DNA from: an uncultured Clostridia bacterium
Lineage (GTDB): Bacteria; Bacillota; Clostridia; Christensenellales; Borkfalkiaceae
Assembly: GCA_934254825.1 (NCBI GenBank)
Contig: CAKQMB010000002.1
Coordinates: forward strand, 199,447-263,446
Reading direction: 5' to 3'
Length of the DNA stretch: 64,000 bases
Below are positions 18,852 to 29,600 of the stretch, piece after piece. The number at the start of each line of letters is the position of its first letter. Within the stretch, counting starts at the first letter, position 1. Under the pieces are notes generated by a model. It was not told where the DNA came from and made no database searches. It saw only the letters and a list, made by a program, of their open reading frames with translations. Both the position numbers and the translations under genes were made by a program.

Positions 18852-20351
18852 ATGAAAAAAATCGTATATTTACCCTTGGACGAAAGACCTTGCAATTATG
18901 ATTTTTGCGGGTTTATGGTGCAAAACAACAACGAAATAAATCTTGTAAGACCCCCAAAGTCTGGTTTAGGCTTAAAAAAAACACCCGCAAACTATCTTTC
19001 GGTAAAAAACTTTTTATCGAGCGAATGCGCCGACGCGGACTATCTTATTTTGGCCGTAGATATGCTTTTATACGGCGGTATCGTTCCGTCAAGACTGCAT
19101 TATTTATCGCAGGAAGAAATTTTTTCGCGCGTTGATTTTATAAAATCTTTGAAAGATGAAAATCCGGATCTGAAAATTTTCGCGTTTTCGCTTGTTATGC
19201 GTTGCCCGACTTATTCCTGCGGCGACGAAGAACCCGATTATTACGAAACATACGGCGAACAAATTTTCCGTTATGGCGTAAACGAACATAAATTTCTCGA
19301 TAATATTATCACAAAAGAGGAATACGAAGCCGAAAAGAAGAGACTTAACGTACCCGAAAAGTACTTAAACGATTATCTTTCAAGAAGAAAAGAAAATCTG
19401 GCGGCTCTTCTTCGCACGTTAAAACTTGTAGGCGGCGCGATAGACGAATTTTTAATCTTGCAGGACGACTCTAATCCTTACGGCTTTACGGCGTTAGATC
19501 AAAGAAAAGTAAAAGAATTTGTTCAAAGTGAAAGAATAAACATAGAGGTTCATTCGGGCGCGGATGAAGGCGGGCTTACGCTGCTTGCCCGTACTCTGAC
19601 GAGAATAAGAAACCGTTCGCCAAAGATTTGCCCGATTTATCCTAAGGAAGAGTGCAAAAACGTTATTCCGCTTTTTGAGGACAGGGCGGTTTACAAGAGT
19701 ATAAAGGCTCAAATCGAAAGCGCGGGGGCAACCGTCGCGAGTGAAACCGACGCTGATATTTTCTTGTTTTGTAATCTCCCTGTCGGCAAAATGCACAACA
19801 TAGACAACCTTAGCGGAGAGCAGTACGACAACCGTGATCTGAAGTCTTTCGTTCAAAGAGCGAAACATCTGTTTGAAAGCGGTAAAATCGTAGCCGTCGC
19901 CGATATCGCTTACAGTAACGGCGGGGATATAGAGTTTGCAAAAATGCTTTCAAGTTCCATAGGACTTTTAAATCTTGCAGGCTATGCTGGGTGGAATACT
20001 TCGTCAAATACGCTCGGCACGGTCATTTGTCAGTCGATTTTCTATTATTTTTACGGAAATACCGAAACGCATCGCCTGTTTACCGCAGAGCGCGTGTATG
20101 AAGACCTTTCGTATTGCGCGTATGTGAGAAAATATATGTGGGATAACGAACTTGAAACGCTTAATTGCACATATTTCAATTCTGACGGTCAGAAAGGGGT
20201 GGTTTCGGAACGAGCCGAAGAACTTTTAAACGAATTTACAAAACGGGAGTTTCCCGAGATTTATAATAAATATAAAATCGGCGATTGCTATATGCCGTGG
20301 AGCAGAATGTTTGAGATAGGGCTTATCGTCGAAAAAAGAACAGAGGTTTAA
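18852..20351 (+). CDS. DUF4127 family protein
   Basis: 499 residues, cytoplasmic. The start MKKIVYLPLDERPCNYDF is the DUF4127 signature (xYxPLDeRPxN). Also visible are DYLILAVDMLLYGGIVPSR, FLILQDDSNPYG and VHSGADEGGLTLLAR. The biochemical role of this family is unknown; it recurs with sugar-transport and glycosidase genes. Here it stands between the ADP-ribosylglycohydrolase-like gene and the epimerase and is followed by the next ATG after 1 nt, so a role in intracellular processing of the imported sugar is inferred. Confidence 0.87.
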   Translation: MKKIVYLPLDERPCNYDFCGFMVQNNNEINLVRPPKSGLGLKKTPANYLSVKNFLSSECADADYLILAVDMLLYGGIVPSRLHYLSQEEIFSRVDFIKSLKDENPDLKIFAFSLVMRCPTYSCGDEEPDYYETYGEQIFRYGVNEHKFLDNIITKEEYEAEKKRLNVPEKYLNDYLSRRKENLAALLRTLKLVGGAIDEFLILQDDSNPYGFTALDQRKVKEFVQSERINIEVHSGADEGGLTLLARTLTRIRNRSPKICPIYPKEECKNVIPLFEDRAVYKSIKAQIESAGATVASETDADIFLFCNLPVGKMHNIDNLSGEQYDNRDLKSFVQRAKHLFESGKIVAVADIAYSNGGDIEFAKMLSSSIGLLNLAGYAGWNTSSNTLGTVICQSIFYYFYGNTETHRLFTAERVYEDLSYCAYVRKYMWDNELETLNCTYFNSDGQKGVVSERAEELLNEFTKREFPEIYNKYKIGDCYMPWSRMFEIGLIVEKRTEV

Positions 20352-20352
20352 A

Positions 20353-21570
20353 ATGAATACGAAAAAAATAGAAGAATACAGGAAATTTTATCATGAAACG
20401 CTTTTAAACGACGTTGTTCCATTCTGGGAAAAATCCGACCTTATCGACAAGAAATACGGCGGTTTTATATCGAGCGTGGACAGAGAAGGCAAGAGTTACA
20501 ACGACGATAAAAGCGTGTGGTTTCAGGGCAGATGCCTTTGGACTTTTTCCAAACTTTGCAATCTTTACGGCAAAAAGCCGGAATGGGTAAAAGCGGCGAA
20601 AAGCGGCGCGGAATTTATTAAAAAATATTGCATAGATACTGACGGAAGAATGTTCTTTGTGGTAACTCGCGACGGCAAACCGCTCAGAAAGCGCAGATAT
20701 TTCTTTTCGGAAAGTTTCCTTGTCGTAGGTTTTGCCGAATATTCGCAAGTTACGGGCAATCCCGAAGATTTGGAGTTGGCGGAAAAGTATTTCGATTTAA
20801 TGTATAGAATATACAAAAATCCCGAGAGCGATCCGTTCAAAATCACGCCGAAGGAGAACGCGGCGGTTCGCTCGCTGCACTCCAACGCTTATCCTATGGT
20901 ACTTGTAAGTTCTGCGCAGACGTTGCTAAGAATAAGCGGTAAAAACGAATATTACGAGAAAATTATTCAAGATATAATCAATGATATGATAACTTTTCAT
21001 TATAAAGAAGAGTATAAATGCGTGCTTGAAAACGTATTTCCCGACGGAAGTATTCTCGATAATCCCACGGGCAGAACGATAAACCCGGGGCACTGCATCG
21101 AAAACAGTTGGTTTTTGATGAATCACGCGGCAAAAACGGGCGATAAAGCTTTGCTTGAAAAGGCTCTCAATATTCTCAACTGGTCGCTCGATATAGGTTG
21201 GGATAAAGAATACGGCGGCGTGTACTATTTCAGAGATTTATATAATCGTCCGTGCGAACAGCTCGAACACGATATGAAATTATGGTGGGTTCATTGCGAG
21301 TGCCTTATATCGACGCTTACGGCGTATAAGCTTACGGGCGACGAAAAGTATTTTGAGAAATTTGAAATGCTCCACAATTATACTTTTTCGCATTTTTCGG
21401 ATAAAGAATACGGCGAATGGTACGGCTATCTGCACCGCGACGGAACGGTATCTCACACGCAAAAAGGGTCGCTCTGGAAAGGACCTTATCATCTGCCGCG
21501 CTGTCTTATGCTTTGCGAGTTGATTTTAAATTCGCTTTTAAGCGGCGAAGAATTGCCCGGGTTATTATAA
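20353..21570 (+). CDS. AGE-family sugar 2-epimerase
   Basis: 405 residues. (alpha/alpha)6-barrel family of N-acylglucosamine 2-epimerases and cellobiose/mannose epimerases. Landmarks: VWFQGRCLWTFSKL near 55, NPGHCIENSWFLM near 235, and EYGGVYYFRDLYNRP followed by EHDMKLWWVHCECL near 300, which carries the usual catalytic-region His residues. The reaction is interconversion of a sugar and its C2 epimer. The MKLWWVHCE block is closer to the N-acylglucosamine branch than to cellobiose epimerases, but substrate is not settled. It starts 1 nt after the DUF4127 stop, so translation is coupled. A terminator overlaps the stop codon. Confidence 0.88.
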   Translation: MNTKKIEEYRKFYHETLLNDVVPFWEKSDLIDKKYGGFISSVDREGKSYNDDKSVWFQGRCLWTFSKLCNLYGKKPEWVKAAKSGAEFIKKYCIDTDGRMFFVVTRDGKPLRKRRYFFSESFLVVGFAEYSQVTGNPEDLELAEKYFDLMYRIYKNPESDPFKITPKENAAVRSLHSNAYPMVLVSSAQTLLRISGKNEYYEKIIQDIINDMITFHYKEEYKCVLENVFPDGSILDNPTGRTINPGHCIENSWFLMNHAAKTGDKALLEKALNILNWSLDIGWDKEYGGVYYFRDLYNRPCEQLEHDMKLWWVHCECLISTLTAYKLTGDEKYFEKFEMLHNYTFSHFSDKEYGEWYGYLHRDGTVSHTQKGSLWKGPYHLPRCLMLCELILNSLLSGEELPGLL

Positions 21571-21590
21571 CCCGGGTTATTATAATAATT
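21556..21590 (+). terminator. Rho-independent terminator overlapping the epimerase stop
   Basis: Stem CCCGGGTT (21556-21563), loop ATTAT, AACCCGGG (21569-21576), then a T/A-rich tail. The hairpin includes the epimerase stop codon, so termination probably ends the main left transcript and the next two genes are read through or separately transcribed. Confidence 0.65.
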
Positions 21591-21636
21591 ATAGCAAAAT
21601 AAAGAGTGTTACGCGCTCGATTTCATGAGGAAAACG

Positions 21637-24003
21637 ATGAAAAAAATGTCTTTAAAAACAGCAACAAAATTTATATGTATTTTTCTCGCTCTTTCAATGG
21701 CAATTATGCTTTTTGCGTGCGGGAACGGCGGGAATTTGTCGGGTGGCGGCGATAATTCGTCGGGCATAAAGGAGTCGTCTTCGGTCGCGCAGGATTCTTC
21801 GTCAGGTTCTCAGGATTCTTCTGGCAATATAGAAGATGACGATACGCCTGTTGAATTTGAAGATAATATTTACAATGTCGATTTGTGCGACGAGGTTGTG
21901 CGTTCTTATCTGAGCGCGACGACCGTAAGCGACGAATATAGTATAATGCAAAATTATGCGGGTACTACGCATGATAATCAAGTTGCCGTTTCCATATCGG
22001 TAAAGCGCGGCGAAGCGCCCGTTACTTTACGTTATGCCGATAATAAAGAAATGGTAAACGCAAAAGAAACAACGAGCGCATCCAAAAAGATTTCGTTATC
22101 CGATAATTTTTATCCCGATAAAACTTACTACTACGAAGCGACCGATTCGCTCGGAAAACTTGTGGAACGCGGCACAATTATTCCCGAAAATTCTCCTGTG
22201 CGCATAATAAACGCTTCGGGCGGCAGAAATATCCGCGATGCGGGCGGTTGGAAAACCCGGAGCGGCGAGACGATAAAATACGGATTGTTGTACCGCGGCG
22301 CGCAACTTAACGGGAGAAAAGGCGGACCGAAACTTAGCCAAAACGGAATCGATACTTTCCGTAACGAATTAAAAATTTCGACCGAACTCGACCTCAGAAG
22401 TACGACCGACGACGGCGGACAAACCGAGTGTGCGTTCGGTTCGGATAAAAACTATGTAAAAATCTCTATCGGTCAATATGATTCCGCGCTTAAAAGTAAC
22501 GGAACGCAGTTAAAACAAATCTTTGAGGTTTTAGCCGACGAAAATAATTATCCGCTGTATTTTCATTGCAATGCCGGTGCCGACAGAACGGGAACGATAG
22601 CTTTTCTCGTTGGCGGATTGCTCGGAGTTTCGGAAAGCGATTTAACCAAAGATTTCGAACTTACTTCGTTTGGCGGGCAGGGCAAACGTCTGCGCGGTCG
22701 GAATACGGGCAGCGGGTACAGCGAAGACGGAATTATGCAAAACGACAGTTCAAACTACGTTGCATGGGGACCGTTGGTAAAATACATTAAAAATAATTAC
22801 GTCAAAGACGACGTGACCGATTTGTCCGGCGGTATAGAAAAATACCTTTTAGGTATAGGCGTTAAGCAAAACGATTTAAACAAAATCAAAGCGTTGCTTT
22901 TGGGGCTTACCGAAGATAAAATCGACCCCGTGGCGAAAGAAACGGGTTGCGAGCAAGGCGGCGTAAAAGTTTATAAACTTAAAAACGGCGAAAAATTCAC
23001 GGTTCAGACCGACGCGTTCGGGCATAAGTTTAATATTGAAAACGGGACCGCAGTTTGCGGGAATTGTTCGCTGTCGGGCGAAGTTGCGGAAATAAACGCC
23101 GATATTTCGGAAAACGTCGATATTAACGGTCTGATTGGTGCAAACGGAGCGGTCGTAACCGATATATACGGAAAATCGGTCGGATCTTCGGCTAAATTAA
23201 GCGTTGCCGATTGCGGAACTTCGATTTATTATATCGTCAGAACATCGGATAAAAACGTAATAGCAAAGGTTAATGTATGGTCGAAAATAATCAGGGATCA
23301 GAATGATTTGCTTGCGGCAAACGATGTAATAACCGAAAACGCAATCAAAAAGACTGTTTGCGCGTATTATTTAATCGATAACGACATTACGCTTACAGCA
23401 GAATGGACGGTCGAAAACTCAATAGGTTATAACTCCAAAGGTTATAAATTCGTCGGTAAAATTTGCGGAAACGGGCATACCGTAAGCAATTTTACAACGA
23501 AAAGCGAAGCGGGGCTTGTTTATGATTTTAACGGAGAAATTTCCGATCTTACGTTAAAAGGCGAAGCCGTAAACGACAATTCGCAGTTCTTGTGCGCTTC
23601 AACGAGCGGCGGGAAAATAGTTAACGTCAGAATCGAGATTCTGCTTGGCGAAAAGTCCTTGGAAACAGCCGCTTCGGCACTGCTCGGCGATATCGGAGAG
23701 CAAGGCGCAATCGATAATATTTATATCGAAAACGCTACAATAATCGAAACTTCTGCAACCGATAAACAGGTTAACCGCAATCGTTCAAGTGCGCTTGGTA
23801 AATTATATAACGAAACAGACAAAGCGAAAATTTTCATAAACGGTTTGACGGTTGTTGGTGTTCGTCCGGTTTTGATAACGGCTTCGGGGTCGCAATTTGC
23901 AGGTGAAGAAACGATTAAGACATTTTTCGGAAAAGAATATGCGGCGAACGTAAAAAACCTTAAAGTATATAAATCGATTGCCGATTATAATTCGGAAAGC
24001 TGA
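21637..24003 (+). CDS. Lipoprotein tyrosine/lipid-type phosphatase with C-terminal binding modules
   Basis: 788 residues from ATG 21637 (AGGA 5 nt upstream; ATG 21625 is the alternative). Lipobox LFAC gives Cys28, then a Ser/Gly linker. Residues about 90-185 are FN3-like. Residues about 190-430 match PF13350 (Y_phosphatase3): NIRDAGGWKTRSGETIKYG, STELDLRS, and the P-loop HCNAGADRTG with catalytic Cys311 and Arg317. Residues about 550-788 resemble a degenerate form of the beta-helix module of the neighbouring lipoproteins (YYLIDNDITL, YKFVGKICGNGHTVSNF). An outward-facing phosphatase in a glycan locus is unusual; substrates could be phospho-glycans, inositol phosphates or proteins. Confidence 0.87.
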   Translation: MKKMSLKTATKFICIFLALSMAIMLFACGNGGNLSGGGDNSSGIKESSSVAQDSSSGSQDSSGNIEDDDTPVEFEDNIYNVDLCDEVVRSYLSATTVSDEYSIMQNYAGTTHDNQVAVSISVKRGEAPVTLRYADNKEMVNAKETTSASKKISLSDNFYPDKTYYYEATDSLGKLVERGTIIPENSPVRIINASGGRNIRDAGGWKTRSGETIKYGLLYRGAQLNGRKGGPKLSQNGIDTFRNELKISTELDLRSTTDDGGQTECAFGSDKNYVKISIGQYDSALKSNGTQLKQIFEVLADENNYPLYFHCNAGADRTGTIAFLVGGLLGVSESDLTKDFELTSFGGQGKRLRGRNTGSGYSEDGIMQNDSSNYVAWGPLVKYIKNNYVKDDVTDLSGGIEKYLLGIGVKQNDLNKIKALLLGLTEDKIDPVAKETGCEQGGVKVYKLKNGEKFTVQTDAFGHKFNIENGTAVCGNCSLSGEVAEINADISENVDINGLIGANGAVVTDIYGKSVGSSAKLSVADCGTSIYYIVRTSDKNVIAKVNVWSKIIRDQNDLLAANDVITENAIKKTVCAYYLIDNDITLTAEWTVENSIGYNSKGYKFVGKICGNGHTVSNFTTKSEAGLVYDFNGEISDLTLKGEAVNDNSQFLCASTSGGKIVNVRIEILLGEKSLETAASALLGDIGEQGAIDNIYIENATIIETSATDKQVNRNRSSALGKLYNETDKAKIFINGLTVVGVRPVLITASGSQFAGEETIKTFFGKEYAANVKNLKVYKSIADYNSES

Positions 24004-24050
24004 TAAATATATTTGTTGCGCAGTGTTTTTTAATTAAAGAGGAAAATATT

Positions 24051-26450
24051 ATGACCGGAACATACGGGAAATTCAGCGATAAACTCGGCGGGTACAGAAT
24101 TGAAAAGTTGCCCGACGCGGGGAATTACGAATACATTTATAAAAACGACGAAATTTTAGTCAAAGTCGATCAGTACGGTTTGGTTACCGCACAGATAAAT
24201 CCGCCCGTCGGCGAGGCTGTTTTCAAGCGTGAAGAACGCGAAGTCGGCTCGCCCGTAAAAGCGTATTTTTCGGACGGCGAAAACGTTTTCAATAATTTCG
24301 ACGCGCTTCGCGCCGACAATGTGATGATTGAATTTTTGCCCGAAAAATCGACTTATAGGCTGACTTTCGGGAAAACGGAAGTGATTACCGAACTGTTTGT
24401 AACCGAAAAAGGCAAGCGTTTCGTAATGAACGTTACCGTTAAAAATCTCGGCGAAAAAACGAAAGAATATTCCGTTCTGAAATGTTGTTTTCCCTATCTT
24501 AACGAACTTTTAATGGCTCCGTGGGATAAGCCCGAGTGGTATACGAAAACGGTATATCTCAAAGACAAAAACGCTTTTTTGACAACTAAATTCAGCGTTG
24601 CGGGCAAAAAGGAAGAAAGAAGATATCTGACGGTTGTCGAGAGCGACAAAGCGGACAGCCGCGAACTCAGCCTTGAAAAACTTACGACGGCGACAAAAAA
24701 TTTCGGCGTAATACCCGAAAAAATAGGCGGCGTAACCGAGGACGTTCTTTATGCTTTCAAACAATGCGTTTCGTCGCTGAAAAAGGTTACGCTTGGCGGC
24801 GGCGAAAGTTATTCGTTCACGCAGGTGTTTGCCGTTACCGACGACGGCGAAAAAATCGCTGACGAGATAGAAAACTCCGAAAAATATTTAGACTTGCAAA
24901 CGCAAAAAGACGAAGAGGAAAAACTCGCCGAAAAGTACGCCGCATTGTTTTCGGTCAGGACGGTCAAAACGGGCGATACCGATTTCGACAGATTTATAAA
25001 CGGATTTTTGCCACTCGAAATGTATTGGGTTTCTTCGCTCGACCGCGGTTGGCCTACGGGAATGAGGGGCGTGAGGGACGCGGCGAACGACTTCGAGGGC
25101 ATGCTTTGTTACGACAAAGAGATGTGCAAAGGCGTAATCGAAAATATTTTCTCGAAGCAACGCAGTGACGGGTGGTATCCTCGTCAGGTTCCGTTCGGAG
25201 GCGGTACGAAATTTGATTTAAGAGAGTTTGTAGACTCTGCGTGCTTCTTCACCGAATACGTTTACGACTATCTCGCGTACACGGGCGACTATTCGATTTT
25301 GGAGAAAGTTTACCCCTATTATGATGATGCCGAAAAGCAAGAAAGCGGCTTGACGCACCTTAAAAAAGGTCTCGATTACTTGATTTCGGACGACGCTCTC
25401 GGCGAACACGGACTCGTTAAAATGCGCGGCGGCGATTGGCTCGATTGTTTAAGCGGCGTTGGCAAAAAGGGCAAAGGCGAAAGCGTTATGGTGTCCTGTC
25501 AGGTCGTAACGTGCCTCGGATATTTGTCCGAAATAATGAAGAAAATCGGGCAGGGAAAAGACGCGGAGAAAGACATTGAAAAATATGAAAAGTCTGCCTA
25601 TAAGTTGATAAACGCGATAAATAAGGCGGCATTTAACGGAAAATTCTATAACGCCGTTTATACGGATAACGGTGAATGGTTGTTCTCCGAAAAGGACGGG
25701 GACGGCGAAAAGAGATTATACGTTCCGACCAACGCTTACGCTATTATAAGCGGAGTTGCGGACGGTAAGGAAGCCGAGATTTTCAACGAAATCGAAAAAC
25801 TGAAAACCTCGGACGGGTATAAACTGTTTTCAAAGCCGCTCGGCGGAAAGTTTATCGACGGAATAGGCAAAATGGGAACGGGCGATTTTCAGCCGTACTT
25901 TGCCGAGAACGGGAGCGTATATAATCACGGTTCGCAGTGTTTTTTGATAAGAGCGTTGGCGAAAGCGGGGAGATACGAGCAAATCGCGGAGGTTCTTGGC
26001 TACGCAATGCCGTTATATGCGGATAAACACGCGCCGGAAAAAACTTGTTCCGCGCCATACGCGATAACTAACTGTTATCATCTCGTGCCGTCGTTTTACG
26101 GCAGAGCGGGTTTTTCGTTCCTGACGGGGAGTGTGGCTATGATAGAACGCGCGGTTTATTCATGGGTGTTCGGGCTTAATTTCACCTTGGATAATATCGT
26201 CATAACGCCGTGTGTTCCGAAAGAATACGCAGACGCGGAAATAACTACGCCTTTTAACGGACATCGCATAACGATAAAATACGTCGGTTACGGCGCGAAA
26301 ATAGAATCCGCAAAAATAGAAACCGCGAAAATCGAATCGGCAACGATAAACGGCAAATCTTTTCGAGTGTCCGCGGACGGTCGTTTTATAGAAATAGAAA
26401 AATCTCAAATTTGCGGTGATTTGACCATAATTATTAAATTGAAAATTTGA
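24051..26450 (+). CDS. GH94-like glycoside phosphorylase
   Basis: 799 residues, no signal peptide. N-terminal beta-sandwich (about 1-270), then an alpha-barrel with the GH94 pattern: GMRGVRDAANDFEGM near 345, RGGDWLDCLSGVGKKGKGES near 460 (general acid expected at Asp465 in the family's GDWND position), NHGSQCFLIRAL and FYGRAGFSFLTGS. GH94 enzymes split beta-linked disaccharides with phosphate, saving ATP after uptake. W-L-D instead of W-N-D is a small departure. It closes the left locus and faces the convergent right locus. Chain and linkage specificity cannot be read from sequence. Confidence 0.82.
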   Translation: MTGTYGKFSDKLGGYRIEKLPDAGNYEYIYKNDEILVKVDQYGLVTAQINPPVGEAVFKREEREVGSPVKAYFSDGENVFNNFDALRADNVMIEFLPEKSTYRLTFGKTEVITELFVTEKGKRFVMNVTVKNLGEKTKEYSVLKCCFPYLNELLMAPWDKPEWYTKTVYLKDKNAFLTTKFSVAGKKEERRYLTVVESDKADSRELSLEKLTTATKNFGVIPEKIGGVTEDVLYAFKQCVSSLKKVTLGGGESYSFTQVFAVTDDGEKIADEIENSEKYLDLQTQKDEEEKLAEKYAALFSVRTVKTGDTDFDRFINGFLPLEMYWVSSLDRGWPTGMRGVRDAANDFEGMLCYDKEMCKGVIENIFSKQRSDGWYPRQVPFGGGTKFDLREFVDSACFFTEYVYDYLAYTGDYSILEKVYPYYDDAEKQESGLTHLKKGLDYLISDDALGEHGLVKMRGGDWLDCLSGVGKKGKGESVMVSCQVVTCLGYLSEIMKKIGQGKDAEKDIEKYEKSAYKLINAINKAAFNGKFYNAVYTDNGEWLFSEKDGDGEKRLYVPTNAYAIISGVADGKEAEIFNEIEKLKTSDGYKLFSKPLGGKFIDGIGKMGTGDFQPYFAENGSVYNHGSQCFLIRALAKAGRYEQIAEVLGYAMPLYADKHAPEKTCSAPYAITNCYHLVPSFYGRAGFSFLTGSVAMIERAVYSWVFGLNFTLDNIVITPCVPKEYADAEITTPFNGHRITIKYVGYGAKIESAKIETAKIESATINGKSFRVSADGRFIEIEKSQICGDLTIIIKLKI

Positions 26451-26558
26451 CGATATTTAGCAAATAAAATGATTTGCTGATATAAACGACGGAACTAATC
26501 ATATTGTAGCAAATCAGATAAGTGTTTAACGGCTCGGCTTTTTCGCCGACATAAAAAG

Positions 26559-26586
26559 AAAGCCCGACCGGGAACGGTCGGGCTTT
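26559..26586 (-). terminator. Strong terminator between convergent loci
   Basis: A 12-bp perfect stem AAAGCCCGACCG / CGGTCGGGCTTT with a GGAA tetraloop. On the minus strand the stem is followed by TTCTTTTTATG, so it chiefly ends the right locus; a short TTT on the plus strand may also help stop the left one. A weaker AGCAAAT/ATTTGCT stem lies at 26459-26478. Confidence 0.85.
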
Positions 26587-26615
26587 CGGGTTAAGAAGCA
26601 AAATCGATTTAATCG

Positions 26616-26672
26616 GTTTTCGAAAAATCAATTAGTTTTCGAAAAATCAATTAGTTCTTGAAAAAAATCAAT
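26616..26672. repeat. Three tandem 19-bp repeats
   Basis: GTTTTCGAAAAATCAATTA at 26616 and 26635, with a degenerate third copy at 26654 that runs into the stop codon of the minus-strand surface protein. Likely slippage products; no function seen. Confidence 0.75.
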
Positions 26673-29600
26673 CTTCTTTTTTACGTTTTATCATGGCGAT
26701 CGCCGCTACGGAAAGAATACTCAAAATCGCAATACCGTACATATTCGAACCGCAACCTTTCGACGATGCCCCGGAGTCCGATCCGGATACGGAGTCGTTC
26801 GGTTTTTCCGAGGAATTACCCGAGTCGTTCGGCTTTCCGGAGTCGTTCGGTTTTTCGCTTTCCGTTTCTTTTACGGATTCGCTTACCGACTCTTTAACCG
26901 ACCCGGACTCCGAAGTCGAGTCGCTTTCGGTCGGCTTGTCTTCCTTGCGGGTGTAAATCGCGTGGACGGTTACGTCGGTGAAGTTAAGATAATATTCTTC
27001 CCATTTGCCGTCGTAGCCTTTCTTTGCGGGAACGCGCGGCTCGTCGATAAGCATATTTTCTACGGTGTAGGTAACGGTTTCGTAAACGTCGTAACCGACC
27101 ATATAAGTTATCGTGTAAACTTCGGGAACATACATTCCGTTGACGACCTGATCATCGGTCATTTCGAACGTGAAGGCGTTCCAGGTGAATTTGTAATGCG
27201 CCTTTTCGGGAACGGTCGGAAGTTCGATATAATCGATCTCGTCTTCGCAGTATTCGATTACCACGTCGCTCATACCGTCTGCTTTAAACGTGATTTTATA
27301 AAGCGCGACTTCGGGTTCGGCTTCCACGATATAAGTTATATCGAGCGTTGCCGTATTGTCGCATCTGTCGCTCGCGATAACGGTGCAGGTGTGCGTGCCT
27401 TTCGTTAATCTTCCGAGAGAATCGAGCGCGCCGTCCGACCATTCGTAGCTTACGAAATATTCGCCCGAATTATCTGTAACCGTCGCGATTTTATCGGTGG
27501 GAACGGGGTATGCGCCTTCGGTAACTCTGAACTCGGTTACGGGCGCGGAGATAACGGGCGGCTCGTTTTCGAATTCGATAGTCGTAAGTTCGATTTTGTC
27601 GATATACATGGTCGTTGCGGCGTTCGTTCTGAGACAAACCGCAACCGTTTTAAGATATCCGTCTATGCAGATTTTATCGAGCTGATCGGAAGTGAGCGAA
27701 ATCGTTATCCATTCGTCGGTTTTGTTTGCTCCTATTCCTCCGCCGACAACCCACGAGTTTGCGGCTCCGGGATAGGGAATACGGAATTCGGGGTGCTTTT
27801 CGTTATCGGCAGAAGTGCTTACGATATAAACTTTGAACGACAAACCCGTTAAATATTTTCTCTTATAGTTAAGAGCGGAGAAGTCGAGAGCCATATCCAT
27901 CTGTCCCGGTTTATTCGCATTGGACATTTTGAGAACGTTGCCCGTAAATCCTTCGGGAACGCCCGCTTCCGCGGCTTTGTCGCTCGCGATAACGGAAAGT
28001 TTGCAACCGCCGTATACGTTTACGCCCTCGGCGTACGAAGCGTAAGTGAACGAGCCGTCGCCGAAAACGGGCGGAGCAATCGTCGATCTTATGCAAACGT
28101 CGTCTACATTAAGATCGCCGAAGCGGAACTTCATATCCGAAGTCGCGTCGTAAGCGAAATTGTGAGATATGGTTGTGATTTTTTCGCCGTCGGTATAACT
28201 CAGATCGAAACTTATCGTCGAGCTGTTAACCAAGTACGTTTTAACGCTCATTTTGTTGTAAGCGGCGAAAGGCGCATGAGCAATCGTCGTAAGCTTCGTA
28301 AGTCTGCCGAGGCTGCTCTGAATGTTTACGGTGTACACGTCCACGTTATCGTTAGAGCAGTAGAAGAACAAACCGTAAGAGCCTATTCCGAACGACGAGC
28401 GGGCAAAGTGTCCGTCGTCATTGGCGATTTCTCTCATTTTGTATTCAAACTTTACTTCGTCTCCGTAGTTAAGTTTTTTACCCTCGTATTTCGTGCCGTG
28501 AACGTAGGACAACTCTTCGCCGACTTCGATATCGTAAACCTCGCTTATGTCGTAAGTTTCGGGCGTCGGGGCTTCCTTGGTCGATTTAACGAGAACTCCG
28601 TCGATGTCGCCGTCGCCGAAGCGGAATTTCATATCGGAATCCGCAACGTAAGCGTAAGTTAAGTCAACTGTTTTTATTTCGTCGTTTTCGTGATAAGTGA
28701 CGGTCAAAACGACGTTTGAATCGTTGAGTTTTTTTGCGGTTAAAGTTATTTCGTTATATTCGGTGAAATACTCGCGAAGACTTGTCGGCGCGTTGCTGTT
28801 GTCAATTCTTTTTATCGTGGTTTCAAGGCTTTGTGCGGCGAGAATGCTAACCGGGTCGGAAACACAATAGAAGAAAACGCCGTAAGCTCCGATACCGAAC
28901 GCGGTACGAGCGTAATTCGATCCCGTGGGAACGGGCATTTTGTACATAAATTTAACGGTGTCGCCGAAATTTACGGCAGAACCGACAAAAGGCTCGGTTT
29001 TGCTTTTAGCTCTCGCGGAGACTTCCTGTCCTGCCTGAATACCGTCGTAAACTTCCGAAATATCGTAAGTTGTGGGATTTGGAGCTTCCTTGGTCGATTT
29101 CATAATGTTTTCGTCGACGTCGGTATCGCCGAAACGGAATTTCATATCGGACGCCGCGTCGTAAGCAAAATCGTGCGTAACCGTCTCGATATTACCGTCT
29201 TTATGGTACGTCATGGTGAGAGTTACGGTGGAATCGTCTTTCTTTTCCGCTTTCAAAGACATTTTATTAAAAGTCGTAAACGGAAGTCTTTCAACCGTTG
29301 TAAACGAAGCCTGTCTGCTCATTGCGCTGTCGGTAAGAATACACGTCCAGATTTCGGATGTGTCGCCGGAGCATTTGAAATAAATGCCGTAAGAACCTAT
29401 ACCGATTGCCGTGCGGGCGTAATGGTTGTAGTCGTTCTTTACGGAACGCATCTTGTATTCGAATTCAACGGTATCGCCGTAATTTACCGCGTTGCCGCTA
29501 TAAACGGTTGTGTGAACCATAGAAAGTTCTCCGCCTGCCGCGATACCGCCGTAAACTTCCGAAATATCGTAGGTTTTCGCCTCGTCCGCTTTTGCGGTTT

